Shown here piece by piece: positions 56,030-64,000 of a stretch of 64,000 bases of DNA; within the stretch, counting starts at the first letter, position 1, and each line of letters starts with the position of its first letter. This DNA is from Hymenobacter tibetensis (GTDB lineage Bacteria; Bacteroidota; Bacteroidia; Cytophagales; Hymenobacteraceae), in assembly GCF_022827545.1 (NCBI RefSeq), contig NZ_CP094669.1, positions 1,764,001 to 1,828,000 on the forward strand, read 5' to 3'. The translations under genes and the position numbers were made by a program. The notes under the pieces are model-generated. The model ran no database searches, was not told where the DNA came from, and saw nothing but the letters and a program-made list of their open reading frames with translations.

Positions 56030-56756
56030 TTTCGGCCTGCAAGTGTCGGAAAGCGGCTACTGGGTCGGGCTGCTGCCAGATACCGCCTAGTACGGCCGCT
56101 CCGGCAAAGCCCGCTTTCTGCACTTGCCCGATGTTGTCGGGCGCAATGCCCCCAAGCGCTACCACTTGTGGCACGTACGCATCCCGATGTTGCCAACCAG
56201 CCATAGCACGTTGCACTTCCCTTAGCTGAAACCCACTACGGTAGTTGGCTTTGCTGGTGCTGTCGAAGATGGGGCTCAGAAACACGTAGTGGTAGCGGCG
56301 TCGATGGTGGGCCACTTCCGCTAGGCTGTGAAAAGATGTGGAAACGGTTCGGCCGGGCAGTTTGCGCAGCAAGGCTGGCGTTTCGGGGGCCAGGCGGCTT
56401 CTCTCCGTGAGGTGAATGCCCTTGAGCTGGTAACGTAAGGCCAACGCATGGTGCGAATGCAGCACCAAGTGCTTGTGATACGCCTCCGGAATCAGCTGCA
56501 CGTAGCGCTCTAGTTGCTCGGTGGTCCAGGTGGGTTTGCGGATATGCGCCGTAACTAAGCCTTCTTCGAACATTGCAAGCAGTAGTGCCTGCTCTTTCTC
56601 CGCTTGCTCCGGTGGCGTAACAACCAAGACAATAAAAGGCGACAACGGAAAGCGGAGTAAGGTAAAAGGTGTAGCGGGTAACCTAAGTGAAGTGCCTCGG
56701 CAACAAAATTGTAGGCTTTCCTTGCCAAAGTAGTGCTTGGCATTGAAAGTAAACAA
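56022..56756 (-). CDS. Second ThiE/TenI-like protein, convergent with thiH
   Basis: A 244-residue protein on the strand opposite the thi operon. From about residue 38 it follows the ThiE/TenI barrel (FIVLVVTPPE, GLVTAHIRKP, LVLHSHHALALRYQLKGIHLTERS, VFLSPIFDSTSKANYR, VVALGGIAPDN). The first 37 residues are Phe/Cys-rich and not family-like, so the true start may be the TTG at 56645. It differs from ThiE at 53500 in the pyrophosphate-binding loop: HSHHALALRY replaces NDNPALA. It may be a TenI-type thiazole tautomerase or a diverged thiamine-phosphate synthase. The overlapping gene ends suggest it belongs to the thiamine cluster. Confidence 0.85.
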   Translation of the reverse strand: MFTFNAKHYFGKESLQFCCRGTSLRLPATPFTLLRFPLSPFIVLVVTPPEQAEKEQALLLAMFEEGLVTAHIRKPTWTTEQLERYVQLIPEAYHKHLVLHSHHALALRYQLKGIHLTERSRLAPETPALLRKLPGRTVSTSFHSLAEVAHHRRRYHYVFLSPIFDSTSKANYRSGFQLREVQRAMAGWQHRDAYVPQVVALGGIAPDNIGQVQKAGFAGAAVLGGIWQQPDPVAAFRHLQAEIS

Positions 56757-56867
56757 GACAACGTTCGAGGTCCGACCTAGCAGTGGCTTAGCTGGCTTCA
56801 GCTAAGGGGTAAGCTACCACTTGCGGCGGCAAGAAGGGAAGAAGGTGTTGTACATCAACAAATGGAC

Positions 56868-56879
56868 ATACATTCGTAT
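56868..56879. promoter_or_regulatory. Candidate ArsR-family operator
   Basis: ATACATTCGTAT is a short imperfect palindrome (ATAC...GTAT) just upstream of the ArsR-type gene start. It resembles the ATTC-containing operators of some ArsR-family repressors but is too short to be sure. Confidence 0.3.
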
Positions 56880-56885
56880 TGCTAT

Positions 56886-57200
56886 ATGGCCTCCTCCTCT
56901 TCTGCCCACCTCAACCTCCCCACCGAGAAAATGGGACGGGTGGCCTTCGTCTTGAATACCACCGCCCACCCACCGCGCATTGCCATTGTACAGCTGCTAG
57001 TGTCTCAGGAAAGCATGTCGGTGAATGACATCAGCGAAAAGCTCGGCGTCGAGCAGAGTCTGCTTTCCCACCACCTGGCTGGTATGAAGCTCGAAGGAAT
57101 CTTGAGCAGCCACCACGACGGCAAAAGCATGCTGTATTCGCTGAAAATGCGGGAAGTGGTGGACGTGATACAATGCTTGACTAGTTGTACGTTTCTGTAG
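56886..57200 (+). CDS. ArsR-family transcriptional regulator
   Basis: A 104-residue winged-helix repressor from the ATG at 56886; the upstream ATG at 56862 would include the candidate operator. The HTH is MSVNDISEKLGVEQSLLSHHLAGMKLEGIL and the wing SSHHDGKSMLYSLKMREV. Two cysteines near the C-terminus (QCLTSC) could sense thiols, persulfide or metal. ArsR-type proteins of the BigR/SqrR group regulate sulfide detoxification genes, and here a TauE/SafE exporter and a rhodanese follow directly. Regulation of that unit is inferred from order and spacing (69 bp). Confidence 0.88.
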   Translation: MASSSSAHLNLPTEKMGRVAFVLNTTAHPPRIAIVQLLVSQESMSVNDISEKLGVEQSLLSHHLAGMKLEGILSSHHDGKSMLYSLKMREVVDVIQCLTSCTFL

Positions 57201-57269
57201 CTAGCGCCACCTTCCTCGCTGAAACACAGCTCCCCGTCGTCCTAAAACCACCTGTTCTCCCACTCCTAG

Positions 57270-58085
57270 ATGCTGCCTGTTTTCGGATACGTTGCCGCCA
57301 TTTTCATTGGCCTTTCCCTAGGTCTGTTGGGCGGGGGCGGGTCTATCCTGACAGTGCCGGTGCTGGTGTATCTGATGGGCGTAAGTCCGGTGCTGAGCAC
57401 AGCGTACTCGCTCTTCGTGGTGGGCACTACGTCGGTGGTAGGAGCTTCTCGCTACTTCCGCAAAGGGCTGGTGTCCATGAAAACGGCCATTGTGTTTCTG
57501 CTGCCTTCAGTAGCGGCTGTGTTTGTGGTTCGCAAACTATTGATGCCAGTTATTCCCCTGGAGCTATTTACGGTAGGGGGCGTGCTTTTCACCAAAGACC
57601 TGCTGGTGCTCGTTGCGTTTGCCGTGCTGATGGTAGCGGCGGCTACTTCCATGATTCGGAGCCCGCAGCCCTTGGAGGGCTTGTGCGGAGACGCAACGCC
57701 GGCGCCCACCTTTAGCTACCCCCTGATTCTGGGCATTGGCCTGGGAGTGGGGCTGCTAACGGGGTTTGTGGGAGCTGGGGGCGGTTTTCTGATTATTCCG
57801 GCGCTGGTGTTGGGCGCCCGCCTGCCCATGAAGCTGGCTGTGGGTACTTCCCTGGCCATTATTGCCCTGAACTCCCTGATTGGCTTCGGCGGCGACCTGA
57901 GTGCAGGAACGCTCATTGATTGGTCGTTTTTGCTAGGCTTCCTGGTTTTTGCGCTGGCTGGTATTGTGTTGGGTACCTACCTGGCCCGTTTTGTTCCGGG
58001 TGCCAAGCTCAAGCCCGCTTTCGGCTGGTTTACGCTGGCTATGGGCTCGTTCATCTTGCTGCGTGAGTTGGTGTTCACGCACTAA
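57270..58085 (+). CDS. TauE/SafE family sulfur-anion exporter
   Basis: A 271-residue inner-membrane protein with about eight helices in two homologous halves. The first half begins [29 protein letters not shown] and the second [26 protein letters not shown], the paired Gly-rich signatures of the family. Members export sulfite, sulfoacetate or related anions. The position between an ArsR-type repressor and a rhodanese supports a role in sulfite/sulfide handling, but the substrate is not readable. Confidence 0.92.
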   Translation: MLPVFGYVAAIFIGLSLGLLGGGGSILTVPVLVYLMGVSPVLSTAYSLFVVGTTSVVGASRYFRKGLVSMKTAIVFLLPSVAAVFVVRKLLMPVIPLELFTVGGVLFTKDLLVLVAFAVLMVAAATSMIRSPQPLEGLCGDATPAPTFSYPLILGIGLGVGLLTGFVGAGGGFLIIPALVLGARLPMKLAVGTSLAIIALNSLIGFGGDLSAGTLIDWSFLLGFLVFALAGIVLGTYLARFVPGAKLKPAFGWFTLAMGSFILLRELVFTH

Positions 58086-58154
58086 GGTCGAGGCGTGCAA
58101 GCCGATTGTGGGCCTTTTCACTTCCACGTTTTTCTTTCACTGTTATCTGTTATC

Positions 58155-58487
58155 ATGTCGAATCCTTTGCCGTCTGCCGCTTTCCAAAACCTAACACCAG
58201 CTCAGTTTGCTGAAGGTATGCGCCAGCCTGGGGCCGTGCTCCTGGACGTGCGCCGTCCCGATGAGTTCGCCGGCGGCCACTTACCGGGTGCTATCAACAT
58301 GGAAGTAACCAGCCCCGACTTTGCCCAGCGTGTAGCCACCCTCGACCCATCCCAGCCCATCTACGTGTACTGCCGCAGCGGGGCCCGCTCGGCCAACGCC
58401 GCCGGCCAGCTCAACGCGGCCGGTTTCGGACAAGTCCACAACCTGCTGGGCGGCGTGCTCGATTGGCCCGAGCAATTGGTTAAGTAG
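58155..58487 (+). CDS. Single-domain rhodanese
   Basis: A 110-residue protein from the ATG at 58155. It has the rhodanese opening AVLLDVRRPDEFAGGHLPGAINM and catalytic Cys73 in YVYCRSGARSA. Rhodaneses move sulfane sulfur between thiosulfate, persulfides and acceptors. It ends the ArsR-exporter-rhodanese unit and is probably cytoplasmic. The active-site loop CRSGAR is the thiosulfate-sulfurtransferase type. Confidence 0.95.
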   Translation: MSNPLPSAAFQNLTPAQFAEGMRQPGAVLLDVRRPDEFAGGHLPGAINMEVTSPDFAQRVATLDPSQPIYVYCRSGARSANAAGQLNAAGFGQVHNLLGGVLDWPEQLVK

Positions 58488-58608
58488 CCGCTGTCGTTTC
58501 CTTTTTCCTAAGCTCAACTTTCTGTGTTGGTCTGGTGCACGGCCGGGTTCCTCATTGGCCTGACTAGGTTGAAATTGCAGCTGTGCTAGTCGATTGGCGG
58601 TTGGTGCC

Positions 58609-59754
58609 TCAAGGAAGCACTACCTCCCATACCTTCGACATGCGCGACTCACCGGCTGGGCCCGTCGCGTACAGAACCACGACGTAGTTGCCGGCTTCGC
58701 GGTACGTGTGCACTGGGTTCTGCTCTTTGGATGTGGTGTTGTCGCCAAAGTCCCAGCGCCAGCGAGTAACGGTACCCTGGCTTTCGTCGCGAAATGCTAC
58801 CTGCCGCTTGGTTGGGTCAGTAATCCGGAACGACCATTGTGCTTGTAGGCGCGGCTGTTCGGCCGGAGCCAGTGGCATCAGGGTGAACACGGTGCCGAGG
58901 CTGGAGTTGCCGTACATCTTGTGCTGCCGAGACAAATTCCAGAAGCCTTTCTTGACTTCGTTCTGCACGTCGTCATAATCGATTACCGCCCAGGTCAGCC
59001 CGATTTTCTTGTTGTCTGTCAGCACTGATTCGATGGCCCGCGCCGGCCCTTCGGCCCCGGCATAGTCGAAGGGCGTAATCCAGAACTCGGCAACCAACTT
59101 GCCTGCCCCTCCCGGCTTGAACTGGTAGGAGTAGGCAATGTTGGCGTAGGGCAAGCGCTTGATCCAGGGCTGGCTGCCCCAGGCCAGGGCCCAGTCTTTG
59201 CCCACGGCCGGCGTGAAGATGTGGTAGTTTTGGGCCTGCACGCCGTGAAAAGACTTGAATCTGTCGTAGAGGGGCAGGGCGGGGTAGGGGTGCTGCTCGG
59301 CAATGAGTGGTCCGCCGGAAAGGTCGCCATCCACTACCACTTCAAACGTGTCGTTGTGCAGGCCAGGCAAGGAGAAGTCCCAGTAGTCGTCGTAGGCTTC
59401 GTAGAGGAAGTAGAGGCGGTTCAGGCCCTTCACCCACGCCACTTTTACATGTACGTCGAGGTTGGTTGGATCTGGGGCGGGGTAGCGTTTGGAGTCGTCT
59501 TGCAATTGGTCGGTGCCCACCACATACTCGTTGGGGAAGCTGGCCCAGTCTTCGGTTTGCCCATCAATGCGCGGAATCTTATCGGCCGGAAACTGATACA
59601 CTTTGTAGCCCCGGTCTTCCTGCGCTACGGCTGCCGGGCCCAGGCCACTCACCCCCAGTATCACCAGCAAGCAGCAGGTGGTAGTGCGCCAGCGCCAGTT
59701 GCGGGCGGGCGCACATAGGCGGTAGGAAAGGGGAGGGGGGCAGGGTGTTTTCAT
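58609..59754 (-). CDS. Exported protein with sugar-binding-like and PKD domains
   Basis: A 381-residue protein. A signal sequence is in residues about 25-45 (CCLLVILGVSGLGPAAVA), preceded by a positively charged, Pro-rich leader. The main part (about 50-280) resembles a CBM9/DOMON-like sugar-binding domain (KIPRIDGQTEDW, YFLYEAYDDYWDF, NDTFEVVVDGD). A PKD domain is at about 300-381, with WRWDFGDNTTSKEQNPVHTY. PKD domains usually mediate surface interactions. It is a single gene with no enzyme neighbour, so the ligand is unknown. Confidence 0.82.
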   Translation of the reverse strand: MKTPCPPPLSYRLCAPARNWRWRTTTCCLLVILGVSGLGPAAVAQEDRGYKVYQFPADKIPRIDGQTEDWASFPNEYVVGTDQLQDDSKRYPAPDPTNLDVHVKVAWVKGLNRLYFLYEAYDDYWDFSLPGLHNDTFEVVVDGDLSGGPLIAEQHPYPALPLYDRFKSFHGVQAQNYHIFTPAVGKDWALAWGSQPWIKRLPYANIAYSYQFKPGGAGKLVAEFWITPFDYAGAEGPARAIESVLTDNKKIGLTWAVIDYDDVQNEVKKGFWNLSRQHKMYGNSSLGTVFTLMPLAPAEQPRLQAQWSFRITDPTKRQVAFRDESQGTVTRWRWDFGDNTTSKEQNPVHTYREAGNYVVVLYATGPAGESRMSKVWEVVLP

Positions 59755-60028
59755 ACCTGAATGCAGCTGGTTGAGGAGTGAACCTACTAAAACCTAGCAA
59801 CTCCACGCTGCCTTCCCGACGCAGCAGGAACCGAAATGGTACCGTTGAAGGGCTCGACTTGGATGCCTCCTGCATTGGAAGGGCAGCGTAATTCGCCCGT
59901 TTGGCTAGGCGGTAAGGCAACCTGCAGTAGTGTAGCTAAGGTAGGCGGACCCTGTTCGGTTGCGCAAGCCGGGCTGTTGGATATACTGCTGGCTTTGGTT
60001 GAGACTCTGCAACGAGGCGGCCAGCGCC

Positions 60029-60706
60029 TCAAAAAATCAGCTTATAGCCGATGCTGCGCACATTGAGAATCTGTACCTGTGGGTCGTCGCGGAGGTAGCG
60101 GCGCAGGCGCGTGACGAACACGTCGAGGCTGCGGCCGTTGAAAAAATGGTCGTGGCCCCACAGGTCCAGCAGTACGGTGGAGCGTTCGAGCACCTGGTTG
60201 CGGTGGTCGTAGAGGCGTTTGAGCAGTTCGGCCTCGCGGTTGGTGAGCTGGATTTCACTGTCTCCAAGCCGTAGCTTCTGCTGGGTGTAGGCAAACACGT
60301 ACCGGCCAATGCGCAGGGCTTCCGAAGGCGCGGAGGTGGCAGCGGCAGTGCGCTGGAGCAGGGCCTGCATGCGCACCACCAGCTCGTCCATGCTGAAGGG
60401 CTTTTTCAGGTAGTCGTTGCCGCCCAGCTCGAAGCCACGCACCACGTCGGCAGGTTGCGAACGGGCCGTAAGAAAAATCAGGGGCACCGTCTTGTTGTCG
60501 CGCCTGAGCTGTTCGCCCAAGGAAAAGCCGTCGAGCCGGGGCAGCATGATGTCGGCCACTACGATGTCGGGCGTTTGCTGCCGGAACAGGCGCAAGCCTT
60601 GCTCACCATCGGCGGCGTGCTGCACCGTGAAGCCTCTCATTTCCAGGCTGTCTTTGATGATCAGGGCCAGGGCGGCTTCGTCTTCTACCAGCAGAACAGT
60701 TGCCAT
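60029..60706 (-). CDS. OmpR/PhoB-family response regulator
   Basis: A 225-residue regulator. The receiver has the acidic pair at E8-D9, phospho-acceptor Asp52 in VADIMLPRLDG, and conserved Thr and Lys (TARSQP, YLKKPF). The winged helix at about 125-225 has LTNREAELLKRLYDHRNQVL and ends RSIGYKLIF. It is co-directional with the histidine kinase at 60716, nine bases downstream of it, so the two form a standard pair. Targets are unknown. Confidence 0.94.
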   Translation of the reverse strand: MATVLLVEDEAALALIIKDSLEMRGFTVQHAADGEQGLRLFRQQTPDIVVADIMLPRLDGFSLGEQLRRDNKTVPLIFLTARSQPADVVRGFELGGNDYLKKPFSMDELVVRMQALLQRTAAATSAPSEALRIGRYVFAYTQQKLRLGDSEIQLTNREAELLKRLYDHRNQVLERSTVLLDLWGHDHFFNGRSLDVFVTRLRRYLRDDPQVQILNVRSIGYKLIF

Positions 60707-60715
60707 GGATAAGGC

Positions 60716-62110
60716 CTAGAGTGAAGGAAGCCAGAAGGAAAACGCACTGCCGCTGCCCGGCTCGCTCTGCACCTGCAACCGCCCGCCGTGTCGCTCTATC
60801 ACCTGCCGCACGTAATACAGCCCCAGCCCAAAGCCTTTAACCAAGTGCAGATTGCCGGTTGGCACCCGGAAGAAACGGTCGAACACCGCCGGCTGGTAGC
60901 TCTTCGGAATCCCAATACCGTCGTCGGTGACGGTCAGGCGCCAGCCTACGTTTTCAGGCTGCCCCTGAATGGTAATCGTGACTTGCTCGCGGGAATATTT
61001 AATGGCGTTGTCGATGAGGTTGCTGATGACGTTGCGCAAGTGCAGCGGGTCGCAGTGAATGGCATCGGGGGCTACGTGAACCGCAAAGCGCACCGCTTTG
61101 GCCGTAGTAAGCTGGTGTTGTTCCACTAGCTCGGCAATCAGCTCGGCGGGCTGCACGGTTTCGGGCTGCAGGCGTAAGGGCTGCCGCTCGGCCACGGCCA
61201 TGTGCAGCACATGATCCACGAGGCCCGATAGCCGTTGCAGCTCGTGCTGCGAAATAGCTAGGTAGGTCTGGGTTTTCTCGGGGTTCTGCAAGGCTCCGAA
61301 GTGCTGCAACGCTTCCACTGCCGCCGCTACGGTAGCCAGCGGCGTTTTCAGCTCGTGGGTCATGTTGTTGACGAAGTCTTCCCGGATTTCCGAAAGCTTT
61401 TTCTGCCGCAGAATAGTAGACAGCATCAGTGCAAAGCAAGCCGTGGTCAAGCACAACAAGCCAAAGGAACCGGCCAACAGCCCACCCATGTGGCGCAGGG
61501 CATAGGGCCACGGCGGCTGAAACGAAGCGCGCACCGCCACTCGGGGCAAGGCCGGCAACGCAACCGGCGGCGTTTGCACGGAATAGCCGGCTGGTGGCAC
61601 GGGCTGCTGGCGCAGGTCGGCGGCAGTGGCCACTGTATCGAAGAGAAAGGCGGCTTCGGCGCCCCGCTGCCGCAACTCGGCTTTGTAGGCCGTGGCCAAG
61701 CGGGCTAGGTTGAGCGTGGGAGGGGTGCCCGCCGTGCGCAGGAGGAACTTGGCCCACGCCTGCGCCACGCTGTCTTCCTGCCGACGAGCGGCGGGGCTGT
61801 TGGCTGGGTACCGGCTGCCAACGCGCAGCAACTGCCGCAATTCGGCGCGGCCTGCTTCGGTTACTGGCTGGGTTGGCAGCGCAACGTGTGCGTAAGCCTG
61901 GTTGGAAACTGCGGGTTGGAGCAGGGCCTGCAATTCGGCTAGCTGCTGTTGCTGCAGCACGGTCAGCAGGGCCTCGTGCGCCGTACGCGCAAACTGCGCC
62001 TTGGTGAGCTGGTAGGTGCTGTGGAGCCAATACGCCTGGAAGCCGTTGATGCCCAGCATACACAAACTCATCAGCCAGAAGATGATACGCAGACGGCTTT
62101 TCATGGGCAT
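60716..62110 (-). CDS. Membrane sensor histidine kinase, partner of the OmpR-type regulator
   Basis: A 464-residue kinase; the ATG at 62110 or the one six bases downstream is the start. The first membrane helix is at about 9-27, then a periplasmic region of about 175 residues with no recognised fold, and a second helix (about 208-232). HisKA has His252 in NNMTHELKTPLAT. The HATPase shows NLIDNAIKYS, DDGIGIPKSY and GFGLGLYYVRQV. There is no HAMP or PAS domain between helix 2 and HisKA. It is the first gene of a two-gene unit. Its signal is unknown. Confidence 0.94.
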   Translation of the reverse strand: MPMKSRLRIIFWLMSLCMLGINGFQAYWLHSTYQLTKAQFARTAHEALLTVLQQQQLAELQALLQPAVSNQAYAHVALPTQPVTEAGRAELRQLLRVGSRYPANSPAARRQEDSVAQAWAKFLLRTAGTPPTLNLARLATAYKAELRQRGAEAAFLFDTVATAADLRQQPVPPAGYSVQTPPVALPALPRVAVRASFQPPWPYALRHMGGLLAGSFGLLCLTTACFALMLSTILRQKKLSEIREDFVNNMTHELKTPLATVAAAVEALQHFGALQNPEKTQTYLAISQHELQRLSGLVDHVLHMAVAERQPLRLQPETVQPAELIAELVEQHQLTTAKAVRFAVHVAPDAIHCDPLHLRNVISNLIDNAIKYSREQVTITIQGQPENVGWRLTVTDDGIGIPKSYQPAVFDRFFRVPTGNLHLVKGFGLGLYYVRQVIERHGGRLQVQSEPGSGSAFSFWLPSL

Positions 62111-62269
62111 CGGAAGTTGAAAACGGCAGGTAGCCGAAGGTACGGGGGGCAGCCGCGCTCCACCAAGCCGTTAACAATCATTAACACAAAATAACAGTCG
62201 TTTACATGCCGATGGCGGTCCTTTGCCCAGCAGCATTCTTCCTGCTTTGCGTTGTTTCTGCCCTTGTAT

Positions 62270-64000
62270 ATGCGTTCCTTTCAAAAGCTGAATACGGTAG
62301 TCGGTTGGTTGGTATTTGGGGTAGCTATTGGCGTGTATGGTAGCACGCTGGAGCCAACTGCCTCGTTCTGGGATTGTGGCGAGTTCATTGCCTGCTCCTA
62401 CAAGCTGCTGGTGCCGCACCCGCCCGGCGCTCCGCTCTTTCTGCTGCTTGGCCGCCTGTTCTCGCTGCTCAGCTTCGGCGACACCAGCAAAGTCGCGCCC
62501 CTCATCAATATGCTGTCGGCGCTGAGCAGCGCCTTCACGGTGTTGTTTCTGTTCTGGAGCATTACCCTGCTGGCCCGCAAGCTGGTGCTGGGTGGTGCCC
62601 GTCAACCCAACCAGGGCCTGCCGGACCCTACGCAGGGACAATCCGCGCTGATACTGGGGGCGGGCACGGTAGGGGCCCTGGCCTTTGCTTTCTCTGATTC
62701 CTTTTGGTTTAACGCCGTAGAGGCCGAGGTGTATGCGCTTTCCGCTTTGTGCACGGCCACGGTGGTGTGGCTGATGCTGAAGTGGGAAAACCGCGCCGAC
62801 CAACCAGACAGCGACAAATGGCTGGTGCTGATTGCCTACGTTATGGGCTTGAGTATTGGGGTGCACCTGTTGAATCTGGTGGCTATTCCAGCACTGGGGC
62901 TGCTCTACTACTTTCGGCGGCAGGCCACGCCTACGTTGTGGGGCGGAGTCCGGACGCTGCTGGTGAGCAGTGTAGTGGTAGGAACCATCTTGGTGGGCAT
63001 CATTCCGGGGCTGCCTTCGTTGGCGGGGCATTTCGAGGTGTTCGTGGTTAATTCGTTTGGGCTGCCTTTCAATTCGGGGGTAATCCTGTTTGTACTGCTG
63101 GGGGTGGGGTTGCTCTATGGCGGATTCCGGCAGTCCTTCCGGCGCCGTTCGCGCCTGCTCAACACGGGCTTGCTGTGCTTGGTGTTTATGCTGATTGGCT
63201 ACTCGTCTTACCTGATAGTGCCTATTCGCAGCTCTTATTTGCCCACCATCAACCAGAACGCGCCTAAGGATGTGCTCAACTTTGTAAGCTACCTCAAGCG
63301 GGAGCAGTACGGCTCCCGGCCCTTGCTCTACGGGCCACACGTATTTGCCCAGCCCATTGCGCAAGAAGATGCTGGCCCGCGCTACATCCGCCGCGGCGAC
63401 CAATACGTGGTAGCTGAACGGCGGCAAGAACTCATATATCAGGAAGAAGACAAGATGCTGCTGCCCCGCATCTACCCCGATGGGGGCGGCGCGGCGCGTA
63501 CTCCCTACTACCAGCAATGGGTGGACTTGCAGGAAGGCGTGAAACCTACGATGGGGCAAAATCTGTCGTTTTTGCTGCGCTACCAGATGGGGCACATGTT
63601 CTGGCGCTACTTCCTCTGGAACTACGTAGGCCGCGAAAGCGACGTGCAGCAAGCCGGCGTGCTGTGGCCCACCACCGACAGCCACAGCCTGCCCGAGCGC
63701 CTCGCCGACAGCAAAGCCCGCAACAATTTCCTGGCGCTGCCGCTGCTGCTGGGGCTGTTGGGCTTGTTTTACCACGTGCGCCGCGACTCCAAGAACGCGC
63801 TAGTGGTGGCCCTGTTGTTTCTGTTTACGGGCCTGGCCATTGTGGTGTATCTCAACCAGCCGCCCATCGAGCCGCGCGAGCGGGATTACACCTTCACCGG
63901 GGCCACGTATGCTTTTGCCATCTGGATTGGACTAGGTGTGCTGGCGGTGGCTGATCTGCTACGGCCGCTATTGAAGGCCAATACTGCCCGCGCTGGCGTG
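62270..64000 (+). CDS. DUF2723 family multi-spanning membrane protein (GT117-like), N-terminal 577 residues
   Basis: The frame is open from the ATG at 62270 to the window edge, so the gene is truncated by the window and not by mutation. The N-terminal block TLEPTASFWDCGEFIACSYKLLVPHPPGAPLF is the hallmark of the DUF2723 family, with Asp and Glu in the first periplasmic loop as in GT-C glycosyltransferases. About ten helices follow, with SFWFNAVEAEVYALSALC and later PPIEPRERDYTFTGATYAFAIWIG, both strongly conserved in Bacteroidota. NCBI names such proteins glycosyltransferase family 117. The substrate is unknown. It is divergent from the kinase gene at 60716. Confidence 0.93.
   Translation, partial: MRSFQKLNTVVGWLVFGVAIGVYGSTLEPTASFWDCGEFIACSYKLLVPHPPGAPLFLLLGRLFSLLSFGDTSKVAPLINMLSALSSAFTVLFLFWSITLLARKLVLGGARQPNQGLPDPTQGQSALILGAGTVGALAFAFSDSFWFNAVEAEVYALSALCTATVVWLMLKWENRADQPDSDKWLVLIAYVMGLSIGVHLLNLVAIPALGLLYYFRRQATPTLWGGVRTLLVSSVVVGTILVGIIPGLPSLAGHFEVFVVNSFGLPFNSGVILFVLLGVGLLYGGFRQSFRRRSRLLNTGLLCLVFMLIGYSSYLIVPIRSSYLPTINQNAPKDVLNFVSYLKREQYGSRPLLYGPHVFAQPIAQEDAGPRYIRRGDQYVVAERRQELIYQEEDKMLLPRIYPDGGGAARTPYYQQWVDLQEGVKPTMGQNLSFLLRYQMGHMFWRYFLWNYVGRESDVQQAGVLWPTTDSHSLPERLADSKARNNFLALPLLLGLLGLFYHVRRDSKNALVVALLFLFTGLAIVVYLNQPPIEPRERDYTFTGATYAFAIWIGLGVLAVADLLRPLLKANTARAGV

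Noticed and set aside
59787..60032. Open frame between the PKD protein and the response regulator
   Set aside because: Its Ser/Arg/Pro-rich composition without any domain looks like chance opening in GC-rich DNA.

Overview
The window looks like a chromosomal segment from a GC-rich member of the Bacteroidota, most probably Hymenobacter or a close relative in the Cytophagales. The evidence is a SusC/SusD pair, a one-protein hybrid two-component regulator, a type IX secretion (T9SS) sorting domain, a DUF2723 membrane protein, a KdpD split from its kinase, few Shine-Dalgarno sites, and several families of large intergenic palindromic repeats. The genus is inferred from this style, not from a marker gene. 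I see no rRNA, tRNA, CRISPR array, prophage or insertion sequence.

Layout. (1) 1-5018: the first codons of an acetyltransferase, two very hydrophilic small proteins, a short GNAT protein, a secreted T9SS nuclease and a fasciclin-domain protein. (2) 5295-16469: a potassium-uptake locus: sigma-54-type response regulator, a 31-codon membrane ORF, kdpF, kdpA, kdpB, kdpC, an outer-membrane beta-barrel protein, a KdpD sensor without a kinase domain, and a separate membrane histidine kinase. Most gaps between these genes hold a palindromic repeat. (3) 16661-30793, minus strand: a fructan utilisation locus: two GH32-type enzymes, a fructokinase-like PfkB kinase, a sugar-porter permease, SusD, SusC and a hybrid regulator with a sugar-binding periplasmic domain. 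(4) 31402-42230: GH2 beta-mannosidase, a zinc-protease-like lipoprotein, a small secreted protein, a DUF92 membrane protein, a large MscS-type channel and a TonB-plug/MG2 protein with no barrel. (5) 42231-50213: gene-poor, partly AT-rich DNA with a 48-bp perfect palindrome and an 80-residue unknown protein, then a serine hydrolase, a stand-alone FabH-like enzyme and a soluble multi-PAS histidine kinase. (6) 50450-56756: a TPP riboswitch and thiS-C-D-E-G-H, with a convergent second ThiE/TenI-like gene. (7) 56886-58487: ArsR-type regulator, TauE/SafE exporter and rhodanese, a likely sulfur-handling unit. (8) 58609-64000: a secreted PKD protein, a two-component pair and the 5' part of a DUF2723 gene that runs off the window.

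How they work together. In the Kdp locus potassium limitation is probably sensed by the split KdpD and/or the neighbouring kinase and relayed to an NtrC-like activator in place of the usual KdpE. In the fructan locus the regulator probably senses released fructose or a small fructan, SusCD imports oligosaccharide, the GH32 enzymes cut it, the permease moves the sugar inward and the kinase phosphorylates it. The thi operon makes thiamine phosphate under TPP feedback but has no thiF in view. The most unusual features are the rewired Kdp control, the repeat families that occupy operon gaps, and a few orphan proteins and palindromes without an assigned role.
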